Below are positions 9,875 through 19,169 of a DNA stretch of 64,000 bases, piece after piece (the stretch's first letter is position 1; each line of letters starts with the position of its first letter). A program made the translations under genes and the position numbers. The notes under the pieces were generated by a model that searched no databases, was not told the origin of the DNA, and was given only the letters and a program-made list of their open reading frames with translations. The DNA is from JBMYTN01 sp049604415 (GTDB lineage: Bacteria; Pseudomonadota; Alphaproteobacteria; Rhodospirillales; Rhodospirillaceae), in NCBI GenBank assembly GCA_049604415.1, contig JBMYTN010000017.1, positions 1 through 64,000 of the forward strand. Direction: 5' to 3'.

Positions 9875-10603
9875 TTAATACATATGCTGACCACCATTGA
9901 TGGACAGGGTGGCCCCGGTCATGAAGTCACCATCATCGGCAACCAGGAACAGCACGCCCCGGGCAATGTCGGTGGCGCGGCCCAGGCGGCCGACCGGGAT
10001 CCGGGAGATGATCTTTTCCAGAACCGCATGCGGCACGGCGCGCACCATGTCGGTGTCGACATAGCCCGGCGCAATGGCGTTGACGGTGATGCCCTTGGCG
10101 GCCCCTTCCTGAGCCAGGGCTTTGGTGAAGCCATGGATCCCGGACTTGGCAGCGGCATAGTTGACCTGACCATATTGACCGGCCTGACCGTTGACGGAGC
10201 CGATATTGACGATGCGGCCAAAACCGCGATCGCGCATGGACTCGATCACGCAACGGGCAACATTGTAGCAGGAGGACAGGTTGGTGCGGATCACCGCGTC
10301 CCACTGTTCCGGGGTCATGCGGTGCAGCACACCGTCACGGGTGATCCCGGCATTGTTGATGATGATTTCAATCGGACCATGTTCGGCGACGATGGCTTCG
10401 CAGGCAGCTTTCACCGCTTCGAAATCACCCACGTCGAATTTAGAGGTCGGGATGCCGGTTTCTTTGGTGAAGGCGGCAGCCGCTTCGTCATTGCCAGCAT
10501 AGTTGGCAACAACGCGATATCCGGCTTTCTTCAGCTCGGTGCTGATGGCAGCACCAATGCCACGGGAACCACCGGTAACCAGTGCAAGACGGCCCTGGGA
10601 CAT
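9875..10603 (-). CDS. phaB: acetoacetyl-CoA reductase (PhaB/PhbB)
   Basis: NADPH-dependent short-chain dehydrogenase (242 aa) that reduces acetoacetyl-CoA to (R)-3-hydroxybutyryl-CoA for polyhydroxybutyrate. It has the nucleotide motif TGGSRGIGAA, the NNAG motif (INNAGITRDG), the catalytic Ser (NIGSVNG), the YAAAK motif, and the family's C-terminal NGGQHMY. The ATG at 10603 is preferred because AGGGGAG sits eight bases upstream; an in-frame GTG two codons earlier is too close to that site. It follows phaA with about 200 bases between, on the same strand. Confidence 0.95.
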   Translation of the reverse strand: MSQGRLALVTGGSRGIGAAISTELKKAGYRVVANYAGNDEAAAAFTKETGIPTSKFDVGDFEAVKAACEAIVAEHGPIEIIINNAGITRDGVLHRMTPEQWDAVIRTNLSSCYNVARCVIESMRDRGFGRIVNIGSVNGQAGQYGQVNYAAAKSGIHGFTKALAQEGAAKGITVNAIAPGYVDTDMVRAVPHAVLEKIISRIPVGRLGRATDIARGVLFLVADDGDFMTGATLSINGGQHMY

Positions 10604-10804
10604 TTTCACTTCTCCCCTATTACATACGGAATGGACCCGTTTTCTGTGATGGGTCCTGTTTTAAAAAAAGCACTCGGTCCGCAACGACCCGCCAATCCAC
10701 TCTCGGGCTTCCCGGGACCGGACCGCATCCCACCAAGCTGGCATGCGGTCCGCCCCATAACCGGGATCCCCTCATAAGGAGGGATCGGTCAGATCAAGCC
10801 GATC

Positions 10805-11977
10805 TTAGCGCTCGACGCAAAGGGCGATACCCATGCCGCCACCGATGCACAGCGTGGCCAGACCCTTCTTGGCATCCCGCTTCGCCATTTCATGAAGCAG
10901 GGTCACAAACACCCGGGCACCGGAAGCGCCGATCGGGTGGCCCATGGCGATCGCGCCGCCATTGACGTTCACAATGTCGGTGTTCCAGCCCATGTCGCGG
11001 TTCACGGCAATGGCCTGGGCGGCAAAGGCTTCGTTGGCTTCGACCAGATCCAAGTCGTCGACGCTCCAACCGGCCTTTTCCAGAGCCTTGGTGGAGGCCG
11101 GGATCGGACCGGTGCCCATGATGGCCGGATCGACGCCGCAGGTGGCCCAGGACACGATACGGCCCAGCGGGGTGACATTGCGGGCCGCAGCGGTATCGGC
11201 AGACATCAGAACCACGGCCGCCGCACCGTCATTGATGCCAGAGGCGTTGCCAGCGGTCACGGTGCCGGTCTTGGAGAAGGCCGGGCGCAGCTTGGCCATG
11301 CCTTCGACGGTGGCGCCATGACGCGGATACTCGTCGGTGTCGACCACCACATCGCCCTTGCGGGTCTTGATGGTGACCGGGGTGATTTCATCGTTGAACT
11401 TGCCGGCCTTCTGGGCGGCTTCAGCCTTGTTCTGAGAGGCGGTGGCGAACTGGTCCTGCTCTTCGCGGGTGATTTGCCACTTCTCGGCCACGTTCTCAGC
11501 CGTGGTGCCCATGTGATAGCCGTTAAAGGCGCACAGCAGACCATCACGCAGCATGGTGTCTTGGAACTCCAGGGAGCCCATTTTTTGACCATTGCGCAGA
11601 TGGGCCACATGGGGGGCCAGGCTCATATTTTCCTGACCACCGACAACCACGATGGAGCTGTCACCGGCCTGAATGGCTTGGGTGCCCAGCGCGACGGTGC
11701 GCAGACCAGAACCACAAAGCTGGTTGATGGCATAGGCGGTTTTGCTGTCCGGGATACCAGCGGCAATGGCGGCCTGGCGGGCGGTGTTCTGGCCACCATT
11801 GGCGGTCAGGATTTGGCCCATAACCACTTCATCGACTTCGGCACCGTCCACGCCAGCACGCACCAGGGCTTCACGAATGGCGATGGCACCAAGATCGTGG
11901 GCTGGGACAGTGCTCAGGGCCCCACTGAAGGACCCAACAGGCGTGCGCGCGGCACCGGCAATGACGATATCAGTCAT
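10805..11977 (-). CDS. phaA: acetyl-CoA acetyltransferase (beta-ketothiolase PhaA)
   Basis: Condenses two acetyl-CoA to acetoacetyl-CoA, the first step of PHB synthesis. At 390 aa it is full length for biosynthetic thiolases. The nucleophilic Cys88 lies in NQLCGSGL, the active His in MGHPIGASGAR, and the second Cys in CIGGGMG near the C terminus. The thiolase signature NEAFAAQA is present. It heads a phaA-phaB pair on the minus strand; the 266-bp upstream gap holds its presumed promoter. PhaR, a likely regulator, is encoded nearby at 14.4 kb. Confidence 0.96.
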   Translation of the reverse strand: MTDIVIAGAARTPVGSFSGALSTVPAHDLGAIAIREALVRAGVDGAEVDEVVMGQILTANGGQNTARQAAIAAGIPDSKTAYAINQLCGSGLRTVALGTQAIQAGDSSIVVVGGQENMSLAPHVAHLRNGQKMGSLEFQDTMLRDGLLCAFNGYHMGTTAENVAEKWQITREEQDQFATASQNKAEAAQKAGKFNDEITPVTIKTRKGDVVVDTDEYPRHGATVEGMAKLRPAFSKTGTVTAGNASGINDGAAAVVLMSADTAAARNVTPLGRIVSWATCGVDPAIMGTGPIPASTKALEKAGWSVDDLDLVEANEAFAAQAIAVNRDMGWNTDIVNVNGGAIAMGHPIGASGARVFVTLLHEMAKRDAKKGLATLCIGGGMGIALCVER

Positions 11978-12243
11978 GACGTTTCAACTCCGTTCTAATA
12001 AGATTGTGCGCCGCCAGCCCATATCCTGGCGCCGCAAGACGTTTTGGAGATCCCCTGCAACGAGTGCCGTCCCCCGGCTTAAGGCATTCTTTGGCCGGTT
12101 CCTGGCAAGAACCGTAGCGCGCGCACTGTAGCCTCGCCCTTTGTCGGTTTCAACAGCCTGCCCAAACGAACATGCCTTTCATCCGCGTTCGCCCAATGGG
12201 CAGATGCATTCTGCCAGGGCTGTTCTACCGGGGATGTATTTTA

Positions 12244-13389
12244 TTACCCCATTAAGGCCTTGGCGATGTTGGGAATCACCAAATGCGACGCTCGACGCCC
12301 CGCCACCATGCTAACATGCCCCAGCGGGACCTCTAGAGTCTCTGCACTGCACAATGCGTCCGACAGCGCCAAAGCGGCCTTGGGTGGCACAATCCGATCC
12401 CGATCCGGCACCACCACCAAGGCTGGATGGCGCACGGTTTCGGCCCGGATCGGAACCCCGGCAATCTGCCATTGCCCCCGGGCGACGACATTGTCGCCAT
12501 ACCAGCCCTCCAGACACTCCCGGGCCACCGGGGCCGCCAGGGGCACGCCGTCATTGACCCAATCTTCTAATAGGACAAAATCCCGGGCCGCGTCGCTGCC
12601 CGGATCCAAGGCGGCAAAGCGGGTATATTTACGGGCGATGGCCCCGGGGTCGAGCAGGGCAAACAGCAATTGAACCACATCGACCGGCAGAGGCGGCGGA
12701 GATGAGTCTGCGTCAGTGCCCTCGCCAAGATCCGTGTCGGCTGCTGTCGCATCCGCCTGGCTGCTGCTGCCTTGCCAAGTGGCCAGCACCGGCCCCCAAC
12801 TGCGGCCCAAAGCGCCGGGACCCAACGGGGCCGCTCCGCCCATGCCCCCCTCAGGGCCCTCTGGACCTTCCGCATGGAAATCAAACGGCGTGGCGAGAAA
12901 CACCAGCCGATCCACAAGATCGGGCCGCAAGACCGCTGCGGCCAAGGTCAGGATCCCACCCATACAATAGCCCATCAGGGAGACGGGCCGACCCTGGCGG
13001 GCCACCAGCGCCTCCAAGGCGGGCAACAGGCGATGCTGCACATAGGCCGCGCAATCAAAGCCGCGCTCTTCCAAGCCCGGCTCACCCCAATCGAGCAAAT
13101 AGGGATGCGGCCCCCATTCAGATAACAAAGAGAGGAATCCACCCCCAGGGCGCAGGTTCAGCACCCGGGCCCGGTTGACCAGGGAGGGCACAACCAGCAC
13201 CGGCGGCCCTTCAATAAAGCCGCCCATATCGACCAGCCTCGTGGTCCCCGCCCCCCATAACTGTGCATGCTCCGGGGGGACCGGCGCAGCAGCGTCCCAG
13301 ATCTGCCGGTCATAGCCCAGATAGGCCTCGACCCCACTAAGAAACCGATCCAGCCGCCCCCGGGCCTCAAGGTCCAGGGCAGCGGCCAA
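12244..13389 (-). CDS. phaC: class III-like PHA synthase / alpha-beta hydrolase (PhaC-like)
   Basis: Predicted polyester synthase catalytic subunit, about 381 aa. The PHA-synthase nucleophile elbow GYCMGG carries Cys (residue 142 from this start) in place of the Ser of lipases; the acid is in VPDRDRIVPP and the His in LGHVSMV. Upstream blocks LVVPSLVNRARVL and YLLDWGEP match class III PhaC. The start is uncertain: the same frame is open back to 13761, but that part overlaps the upstream gene and reads like a shadow. I chose a TTG at 13389 to fit the 355-380 aa class III length. A Gly/Pro/Ser-rich insertion (EGPEGPEGGMGGAAPLGP and following) is unusual. Could be a related hydrolase rather than a functional synthase. 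Confidence 0.75.
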   Translation of the reverse strand: MAAALDLEARGRLDRFLSGVEAYLGYDRQIWDAAAPVPPEHAQLWGAGTTRLVDMGGFIEGPPVLVVPSLVNRARVLNLRPGGGFLSLLSEWGPHPYLLDWGEPGLEERGFDCAAYVQHRLLPALEALVARQGRPVSLMGYCMGGILTLAAAVLRPDLVDRLVFLATPFDFHAEGPEGPEGGMGGAAPLGPGALGRSWGPVLATWQGSSSQADATAADTDLGEGTDADSSPPPLPVDVVQLLFALLDPGAIARKYTRFAALDPGSDAARDFVLLEDWVNDGVPLAAPVARECLEGWYGDNVVARGQWQIAGVPIRAETVRHPALVVVPDRDRIVPPKAALALSDALCSAETLEVPLGHVSMVAGRRASHLVIPNIAKALMG

Positions 13390-13441
13390 AGCCGAGCGGT
13401 TCTCTGAGTCGTTCTCAGAGTCTGGGAACGGGTGCTCCGGA

Positions 13442-13900
13442 TCAGCCGTCGCTTGCGGGTTGGTCGGGCTGGAGGGCGGAGAGGAGGGTGCCCAAGGCGG
13501 ATTCGAGAACGGTGACCCGGTGTTCGAGCTCTGCAACCCGATCGGCCAGCCCAGCGTCGACACCCCCTGCAGCGCCAGATGCAGGCCCAGGGGTCTCGGA
13601 CCCAGGGGTCTCGGACCCAGCGGCGGGGTTTGCGCCTGCGCTGGCTTGGCTTGCCGGGTCATGACCGCCCATCCCCGGCATGCCAAATCCCATGGGGCCA
13701 GCCATGCCGCCCCCCATTGCTCCTCCGGGCGGACCATTGGCCGCCGCATTGCGGGCGGCATCGGCCATGAAGGCCATGGTTTTGGACATTGCCTCGGCCA
13801 ATTTCGGATCCGAGGCCATGCTGGAAACCTGCTGCTGCCACAGATCCATATACCGGGCCGCCAGCGCCCCCATATCGGGCGGTGTTTTGTCCTCGCTCAT
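13442..13900 (-). CDS. PhaE-like PHA synthase partner
   Basis: A 152-aa protein just upstream of the PhaC-like gene. It starts with a segment typical of PhaE/PhaC N termini (ALAARYMDLWQQQVSSM), followed by a helix, a Gly/Met-rich middle (GGAMGGGMAGPMGFG), a Pro/Ala/Gly stretch, and a C-terminal heptad-type coiled coil (VAELEHRVTVLESALGTLL). Class III synthases need a PhaE subunit, so context suggests it partners the PhaC-like protein; the assignment rests on position and the short N-terminal similarity. AAAGGA lies nine bases before the ATG. It is transcribed divergently from phaR. Confidence 0.6.
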   Translation of the reverse strand: MSEDKTPPDMGALAARYMDLWQQQVSSMASDPKLAEAMSKTMAFMADAARNAAANGPPGGAMGGGMAGPMGFGMPGMGGHDPASQASAGANPAAGSETPGSETPGPASGAAGGVDAGLADRVAELEHRVTVLESALGTLLSALQPDQPASDG

Positions 13901-14386
13901 CGATCATTGTCCTTTCTGATCCCCTGTTCCCCAGGACCGCAGCCCCCGTGGTCTGCTGCAAAGACCCACGGCCTCGATTACGTCAATCTCTGTTGTGCCA
14001 TGAAGCGAAGGGCGTGTCGTCTTCATACTGGAAGCCGTTTGGCGGGAAAAGCCGGATTCCCAAAGCGCGGGGATAGGTAGATATTGCAAAGCGATACGAA
14101 ACAGAGCAGTGTACCCTTCGAGGTGGAGTGTCGCTGTAAGCAGATGGAAATTTCCGGGACGAGTGTGATGAACTACACTCAGAATGCGTTTTTTAATCGA
14201 CCCGGTCTTCCTTTTGCTTGTAGAACCTCTACATCCAAACGAAGCCGCACCGCGTTCGTTTCTGTTGTCGATCCATGGGCCACGTTTAGGACTCCAGCGC
14301 AGGAGTGCCCCGGCATCGCAAAACAGGAAAACGCCTTCACGAAGACGGTTCCCCATCGCATTCCTACCAGGAGAGGGTAGCTCGGC

Positions 14387-14962
14387 ATGACAAGCAAGGC
14401 TGCGAAGACGGAGGAGTCCACTTCGCCCATCATCATTAAAAAATATGCGAACCGCCGCCTCTACAATACGGCGACCAGCAGCTATGTGACGCTCGACCAT
14501 CTCTGCCAGATGGTCAAAGAGCAGTCCGATTTTGTTGTCTTTGACGCCAAATCCGGGGAAGACATCACCCGCTCCGTGCTGACCCAAATCATCGTTGAAG
14601 AGGAAGCCAAGGGCCAAAACCTGCTTCCCATCAGCTTTCTGCGGCAGCTGATCAGCTTTTACGGGGACAGCTTGGGCGGCGTTGTTCCGCAATATCTGGA
14701 ATACTCCATGCAATCCTTTGCGCGGAACGAAGAGCAGATGCGGGGCGTCATGAAGAATGCTTTGGACGGGCTGTTCCCGTTCCAAAACTTCGAAGAAGTG
14801 AACAAGCAAAACATGGCTTTCTTTGAAAATGCCATGACCTTGTTCAACCCGTTCCAGCCCGATGGCGCGCCGAAGGCCGGCATGCCCGAGGATGTGGCGA
14901 GCCTGAAACAGGAAATCGCCGCCCTGAAGGCGGAACTGGCGAAGGCCAAAGGCAAAGCCTAA
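14387..14962 (+). CDS. phaR: polyhydroxyalkanoate synthesis repressor PhaR
   Basis: DNA- and PHB-binding repressor of phasin and PHA genes (191 aa). The N-terminal PHB/PHA accumulation regulator domain is clear in IIIKKYANRRLYNTATSSYV and FVVFDAKSGEDITRSVLTQI; the second domain follows (LLPISFLRQLISFYGDSLGG). The C terminus is an Ala/Lys coiled coil. It sits divergent to the PhaE-like gene with about 490 bp between, which probably contains operators for both, though I could not identify a perfect CTGC-N3/4-GCAG site. It ends at a strong terminator. Confidence 0.95.
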   Translation: MTSKAAKTEESTSPIIIKKYANRRLYNTATSSYVTLDHLCQMVKEQSDFVVFDAKSGEDITRSVLTQIIVEEEAKGQNLLPISFLRQLISFYGDSLGGVVPQYLEYSMQSFARNEEQMRGVMKNALDGLFPFQNFEEVNKQNMAFFENAMTLFNPFQPDGAPKAGMPEDVASLKQEIAALKAELAKAKGKA

Positions 14963-14990
14963 GCTTGGTTTCTAAGCTCTGACCTGTTCA

Positions 14991-15027
14991 ACCGGCCCGG
15001 TGCATCACTCCCCGGGCCGGTTTTTTT
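14991..15027 (+). terminator. intrinsic terminator after phaR
   Basis: Stem ACCGGCCCGG/CCGGGCCGGT (10 bp) with an 11-base loop and a run of seven T, 28 bases after the phaR stop. Confidence 0.9.
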
Positions 15028-15689
15028 GGTTTCCACAGCGCTGTATTGTCAAATAATTCTCTTTCACTTGACTGTTATTTCGCGCGCAACAAGCGAGCCC
15101 AAAATCCAGGCAACGGCTTTTACTTGAGGGAAATCCTGACATATCAATGCACTAGCTTTTCCGAGTCGATCCATCCCTGGTGGATTGTCTTAAAGTCCGA
15201 TCTCCAAACAGATGTATTCACCAATTCAATTACTCAATTATTATCAAGGCGTTTGAGTTTTCATTGAGATACACCTTGCGTCCCCCTAATTCCTGCCCTA
15301 TCAATATAGTCAACAAGTTTAGTTGACTTGGGTGAAGGGTCATCCTGCGGGGGCAAGGGGAGACCGGATCGCTTCGAACACGCTTTGGCTGTCACCTCAA
15401 GCGACGAGGGGATCAGGTCCCGCTAGACAGGGGTCCGACGGCAATGTGTGTCGACTGACCAGCTTAATCACCCCATCGGGATGTCGCCTCGGTTGGCGAT
15501 TAGGGACCTTTTGCTTCAGGACAGGATGCTTGGCTGTGCTTAGTCTCGCTCGGCTTTTGCTGATCAACATTGTATCGGGGATATGCCAACCCCGAATACC
15601 GAATTTGGCATACCGACCCTAGCGAAGGGATCGTCTCGCGGTGAGGCGCAGATCGCTGTCGATAGGGTCCGACAAGGAGTTTCAGTCCG
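15028..15689. promoter_or_regulatory. long intergenic region with inverted repeats upstream of the XRE gene
   Basis: About 660 bases without a supportable gene. The first 280 are AT-richer than the surroundings. Nearer the regulator, TATGCCAA (15582-15589) and TTGGCATA (15605-15612) form a perfect 8-bp inverted repeat with 23-bp centre spacing, and CGGGG/CCCCG (15576-15580 and 15590-15594) form a nested one. These are plausible operator or leader structures, possibly for autoregulation. Confidence 0.4.
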
Positions 15690-16151
15690 ATGTCTAATGT
15701 GAGGATCCTATCCAGGTCGGACCAACCGGCCAACAGGGCCAGTGACGCGGACCGTTACGTCGGCAAACGTATTCGCGAGCGTCGGGTCATGCTGGGCCTG
15801 TCCCAGCAGCAAATGGCCGACATGATTGGCGTGACCTACCAGCAAGCCCATAAATATGAGCGCGGCATCAACCGCATCTCAGCGGGGCGGCTGTACGAGA
15901 TTGCCCAAGTGCTGAACGTGCCGATCAATTATTTCTTCCAGGGCCTCGATGAAAATGCGGAGACCACCATGTCCCCGCGCCAGCGCATGTGCCTGGAACT
16001 GGCCCGGAACTTTGCCGCGATCCAGAATGAGCGCCACCAGGAGGCCTTGAGCCAACTGGCCCGTGCCCTGGCCGCCCAAAGCTCTGGCGAGGCGGAAGAA
16101 CAGATGGACCGGGAAGAAGAAAACCTGTCCATCGACCATATGGAAGCCTAA
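15690..16151 (+). CDS. XRE-family helix-turn-helix regulator
   Basis: A 153-aa cytoplasmic DNA-binding protein. Residues about 25-85 form a Cro/C1-type HTH (IRERRVMLGLSQQQMADMIG, then VTYQQAHKYERGINRISAGR and LYEIAQVLNVPINYFF). The C-terminal half is helical and acidic (EAEEQMDREEENLS). Proteins of this build are common single-copy regulators in alphaproteobacteria; its targets are unknown from this sequence. AAGGAG lies upstream of the ATG. It is monocistronic, with a terminator right after it. Confidence 0.88.
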   Translation: MSNVRILSRSDQPANRASDADRYVGKRIRERRVMLGLSQQQMADMIGVTYQQAHKYERGINRISAGRLYEIAQVLNVPINYFFQGLDENAETTMSPRQRMCLELARNFAAIQNERHQEALSQLARALAAQSSGEAEEQMDREEENLSIDHMEA

Positions 16152-16182
16152 GGGGTCCAAACCCCTTCAGGTGTAACGGTCC

Positions 16183-16234
16183 ACCGCGCGATCCTGCTGG
16201 CCTAAAAAGGTCCGTCGGTCGCGCGGTTTTTTTT
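16183..16234 (+). terminator. intrinsic terminator after the XRE gene
   Basis: Stem ACCGCGCGA (16183-16191) with TCGCGCGGT (16219-16227), loop of 27, followed by eight T. Confidence 0.8.
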
Positions 16235-16263
16235 ATTCCGGACCCACTTCGGCTTGAAATATT

Positions 16264-16322
16264 CTTGAGCGCTCCCGGCATTTGCTGCGCAATCCGCATT
16301 TCGGCTAAGCCGAAACGCTCTA
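16264..16322 (-). repeat. family A hairpin repeat
   Basis: Read on the minus strand it begins TAGAGCG, where TAG is the stop codon of the yqgE gene. The stem is GTTTCGGC with GCCGAAAT, then GCGGATTGCGCAGC and the shared end block GCAAATGCCGGGAGCG. Compared with the other copies, the stem bases differ on both arms but stay complementary. Confidence 0.8.
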
Positions 16323-16898
16323 GGCGTGGCCTGCGGCCTCAGACAGCACGCCGCGCGAAATGCCGATCCGACCCAAAGCAGCGTCATAGCGCTCCTCCAG
16401 AGCCATGCCGAACAGCAGATCGGCATCCGAAGGAACGGTCAGCCAAACATTGTCCTTCATCTCGCCATCCAATTGGCCTGCCCCCCAGCCAGCATAGCCC
16501 AGGGTCATCAACTTGGCTCGGGGGCCAATGCCGGATGCGATGGCGCGCAGGACCTCAAGGGTCGCGGTCAGGGCAACGCCGTCTTCGACCACCATGGTGC
16601 CGTCATTGACGTAATCCTGGGAGTGCAGAACGAAGCCGCGTGCGGTTTCCACCGGCCCGCCAAATTGGACCATGACTTGATCACAAAGCGGTGTGGGTTC
16701 GATTCCCAGTTGCTCAACGATGGAGGGGAACGTTATGTCATCAAGACCACGGTTGATGACCAGACCCATCGCCCCTTCCGCCGTGTGGGCGCAGAGGTAA
16801 ATCACGGTCTCTTCAAACCGGGGGTCTCCCATACCGGGCATGGCGACAAGGCATTGTCCGGTCAGGTATCCGTCATGCAATTGTGGCATCCGTTTCAT
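16320..16898 (-). CDS. YqgE/AlgH family protein (UPF0301)
   Basis: A conserved cytoplasmic protein of about 192 aa with no agreed biochemical role. Recognisable blocks are LTGQCLVAMPGMGDPRFE, EGAMGLVINR, VQFGGPVE, GYAGWGAGQL and NVWLTVPSD. The ATG at 16898 begins the family-conserved region; the frame stays open to 17066 but that would run into the divergent DsbD-like gene. Its TAG stop is part of the family A repeat. Divergently transcribed from the thiol-disulfide reductase gene. Confidence 0.92.
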   Translation of the reverse strand: MKRMPQLHDGYLTGQCLVAMPGMGDPRFEETVIYLCAHTAEGAMGLVINRGLDDITFPSIVEQLGIEPTPLCDQVMVQFGGPVETARGFVLHSQDYVNDGTMVVEDGVALTATLEVLRAIASGIGPRAKLMTLGYAGWGAGQLDGEMKDNVWLTVPSDADLLFGMALEERYDAALGRIGISRGVLSEAAGHA

Positions 16899-16947
16899 TA
16901 CCGCTAGATAACCACGGCACAGCGCACCAACAAGGTCACGACCAAAG

Positions 16948-19089
16948 ATGAATTGTTTCTGGGACGTTGATTTATCACTCCGAAGCGCTTGGCGCGGACA
17001 GGGCTTGATCCGTCCGCAGCGGCCTCGGATGGTGCTGTTTGCGGCCTTGTGGACCGTGATGGCCATGTTTGGCCTTGCCCTGTCTCTTCACGCCGCGCCC
17101 GCCCTGGCACAGAACAGCCTGTTGCCCGAGCCCGGGGCCAGCGCCTGGGTCGAACGCCCCCATGGCAAGGTGCGCCTGGTCTCGGCCAGCCTGGCCACCG
17201 GCCAAACCGAGGACCTGCGGCTGGGCCTGGAGTTCGACCTGGCCGAGGAGTGGAAGATCTATTGGCGCGCGCCCGGCGATGCGGGCTATCCCCCCGACAT
17301 CGACTGGTCCGGTTCGGTCAATTTCGCCGCCGGAGAGATCCTGTGGCCAGTACCCGAACGCTTCTCGATTCTCGGTTTGGAAAGCGTTGGCTACAAGGAT
17401 CATGTGATCTTGCCGCTGTCCCTGCAGCCTGCGAAAGCTGGGGACCCAGTAATCCTGAGTGCAAAAGTCGACTATTTGGTTTGTTCCGATATTTGCGTGC
17501 CGGACCAGGTTGACCTGTCCATGATCCTGCCGCCGGGTCCGGGAACGCCCAGTGATTTCTCCCACCAGATCAGCCAGTGGGAAAGCAAGGTGCCCCGGGT
17601 CGGGCAAAGTCATGGCTTGGCCATCAGCGCCGCCGAGCTTGGCCCGGAAGATCAAATCGCGGTCTCGATCACCGCAGACCCGGCAGTCAGCCAGGCGGAT
17701 CTGTTTGTCGAAACCCCGCCGGGCTATGCCTTCACCCCACCGCAGGTGACCTTGTCCGATGACGGCCGCACCGCCCATCTCAGTGTCACCCGCTTGGGCG
17801 AGCGGGCCATGCCCGACGATGCGACGCTGTCGGTTTTGGTCACCGCCGGGGATCGGGCGGTTGAGACTCCGCTGGTTCGGGTCGCGGCATTGTCCGCGCC
17901 CATTGCGCCGCTCACCGGAACCCTGGCCAGCGCAAATCCGGGACCAACCGATCTCGTCAGCTTGGCCCCCATGCTGCTGTTCGCTCTGCTGGGCGGCTTG
18001 ATCCTGAACTTGATGCCCTGCGTGTTGCCGGTGCTGTCCTTAAAAGTGCTTGGCGTGCTTGGCCATGGCGGCGGGTCGAAACAGCCGGTGCGTCGGGCTT
18101 TCCTGGCCTCGGCAGCGGGCATTCTGTTCTCCTTCCTGCTGCTGGCCGGAGGTGCCATTGCGCTGAAACTCACCGGCAATGCGGTGGGCTGGGGAATTCA
18201 ATTTCAACAGCCGCTGTTCTTGGGCGGCCTGATGGCGATCATTTTGCTGTTTGCCGCCAATCTCTGGGGCCTGTTTGAAATTCCCCTGCCCGGCTTTGCC
18301 TCCGCCCTTGGAGGAACGGTTGGGAGCGGCACTGTGTCAGGCGGCGCAGCGTCCGGCTCCCCGGGATCTGAGGAGACGGAAAAGGCACCGCTGCTGGGCC
18401 ATTTCGCCACTGGGGCTTTTGCCACCCTATTGGCCACGCCCTGCAGCGCACCTTTCCTGGGCACCGCGCTGGGATTCGCCCTGTCCCGGGGGCCGATTGA
18501 GATCCTGGCGATCTTCACGGCCCTGGGTCTCGGCATGGCCTTGCCCTATCTGGCCTTTGTCGCCTTCCCCGGCTGGGCAACCAAACTGCCGCGCCCAGGG
18601 CCGTGGATGATCACCCTGAAAAAGGTGCTGGCCCTGGCGCTGGTCGGCACCGGGGTTTGGTTGGGCAGCATCCTGTTTACCCAGCTGTCTGCCGATCCAA
18701 ATGCGGCAGCGCGCGCCACCGGACCCAGCGCTGGCGAGGCCATTGCCTGGACACCGTTCTCCCCGCAGGCCCTGGCTGATGCCCTGGCCGACAACAAAAT
18801 CGTTTTTGTCGATGTGACGGCGGATTGGTGCATCACTTGCAAGGTTAATAAGGCAGCGGTTCTGGATCGGGGACCGGCCCTGGAGCGGTTGCAGGGCGAG
18901 GATATTGTGGCGCTGCGGGCGGACTGGACGTTGCCCGACGATGGTATTGCCGCCTATCTGGCCTCCTTCGGGCGCTATGGCATCCCGTTTAACGCCGTCT
19001 ATGGCGCGAATGCCCCGGAGGGCTTGCCTCTGCCGGAATTGCTGTCGAGCGAAGACGTGCTGGCGGCGATTGAACAGGCGGCCCTGTAG
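16948..19089 (+). CDS. DsbD/ScsB-type thiol:disulfide interchange protein
   Basis: Inner-membrane electron carrier that passes reducing power from cytoplasmic thioredoxin to the periplasm (up to 713 aa). After a signal peptide ending near APALAQ there is an N-terminal beta-sandwich domain with CSDIC (about residue 180), a central eight-helix DsbD domain with NLMPCVLPVLSLKVLG and ATPCSAPFLGT supplying the membrane Cys pair, and a C-terminal thioredoxin domain with WCITCK. All three redox centres are present. The start is uncertain: ATG 16948 is used, a TTG at 17005 or ATG at 17029 are alternatives, but the last would remove the basic residues before the signal sequence. A peroxiredoxin gene follows 80 bases downstream. 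Confidence 0.88.
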   Translation: MNCFWDVDLSLRSAWRGQGLIRPQRPRMVLFAALWTVMAMFGLALSLHAAPALAQNSLLPEPGASAWVERPHGKVRLVSASLATGQTEDLRLGLEFDLAEEWKIYWRAPGDAGYPPDIDWSGSVNFAAGEILWPVPERFSILGLESVGYKDHVILPLSLQPAKAGDPVILSAKVDYLVCSDICVPDQVDLSMILPPGPGTPSDFSHQISQWESKVPRVGQSHGLAISAAELGPEDQIAVSITADPAVSQADLFVETPPGYAFTPPQVTLSDDGRTAHLSVTRLGERAMPDDATLSVLVTAGDRAVETPLVRVAALSAPIAPLTGTLASANPGPTDLVSLAPMLLFALLGGLILNLMPCVLPVLSLKVLGVLGHGGGSKQPVRRAFLASAAGILFSFLLLAGGAIALKLTGNAVGWGIQFQQPLFLGGLMAIILLFAANLWGLFEIPLPGFASALGGTVGSGTVSGGAASGSPGSEETEKAPLLGHFATGAFATLLATPCSAPFLGTALGFALSRGPIEILAIFTALGLGMALPYLAFVAFPGWATKLPRPGPWMITLKKVLALALVGTGVWLGSILFTQLSADPNAAARATGPSAGEAIAWTPFSPQALADALADNKIVFVDVTADWCITCKVNKAAVLDRGPALERLQGEDIVALRADWTLPDDGIAAYLASFGRYGIPFNAVYGANAPEGLPLPELLSSEDVLAAIEQAAL

Positions 19090-19169
19090 CCCCATCTCGC
19101 TCCTATTGGCTGTTCACCCGAACCGCCTTCTCAATCACATCCCCCCATGCGCAACATAAAGGACGCATC

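Noticed and set aside
13390..13761. N-terminal extension of the PhaC-like frame
   Set aside because: Overlaps the PhaE-like gene in another frame, with Pro-rich shadow-like sequence and no similarity to synthase N termini.
13901..14386. PhaR operator
   Set aside because: Only imperfect CTGT..GCAG-like sequences; no clean CTGC-N3/4-GCAG site found.
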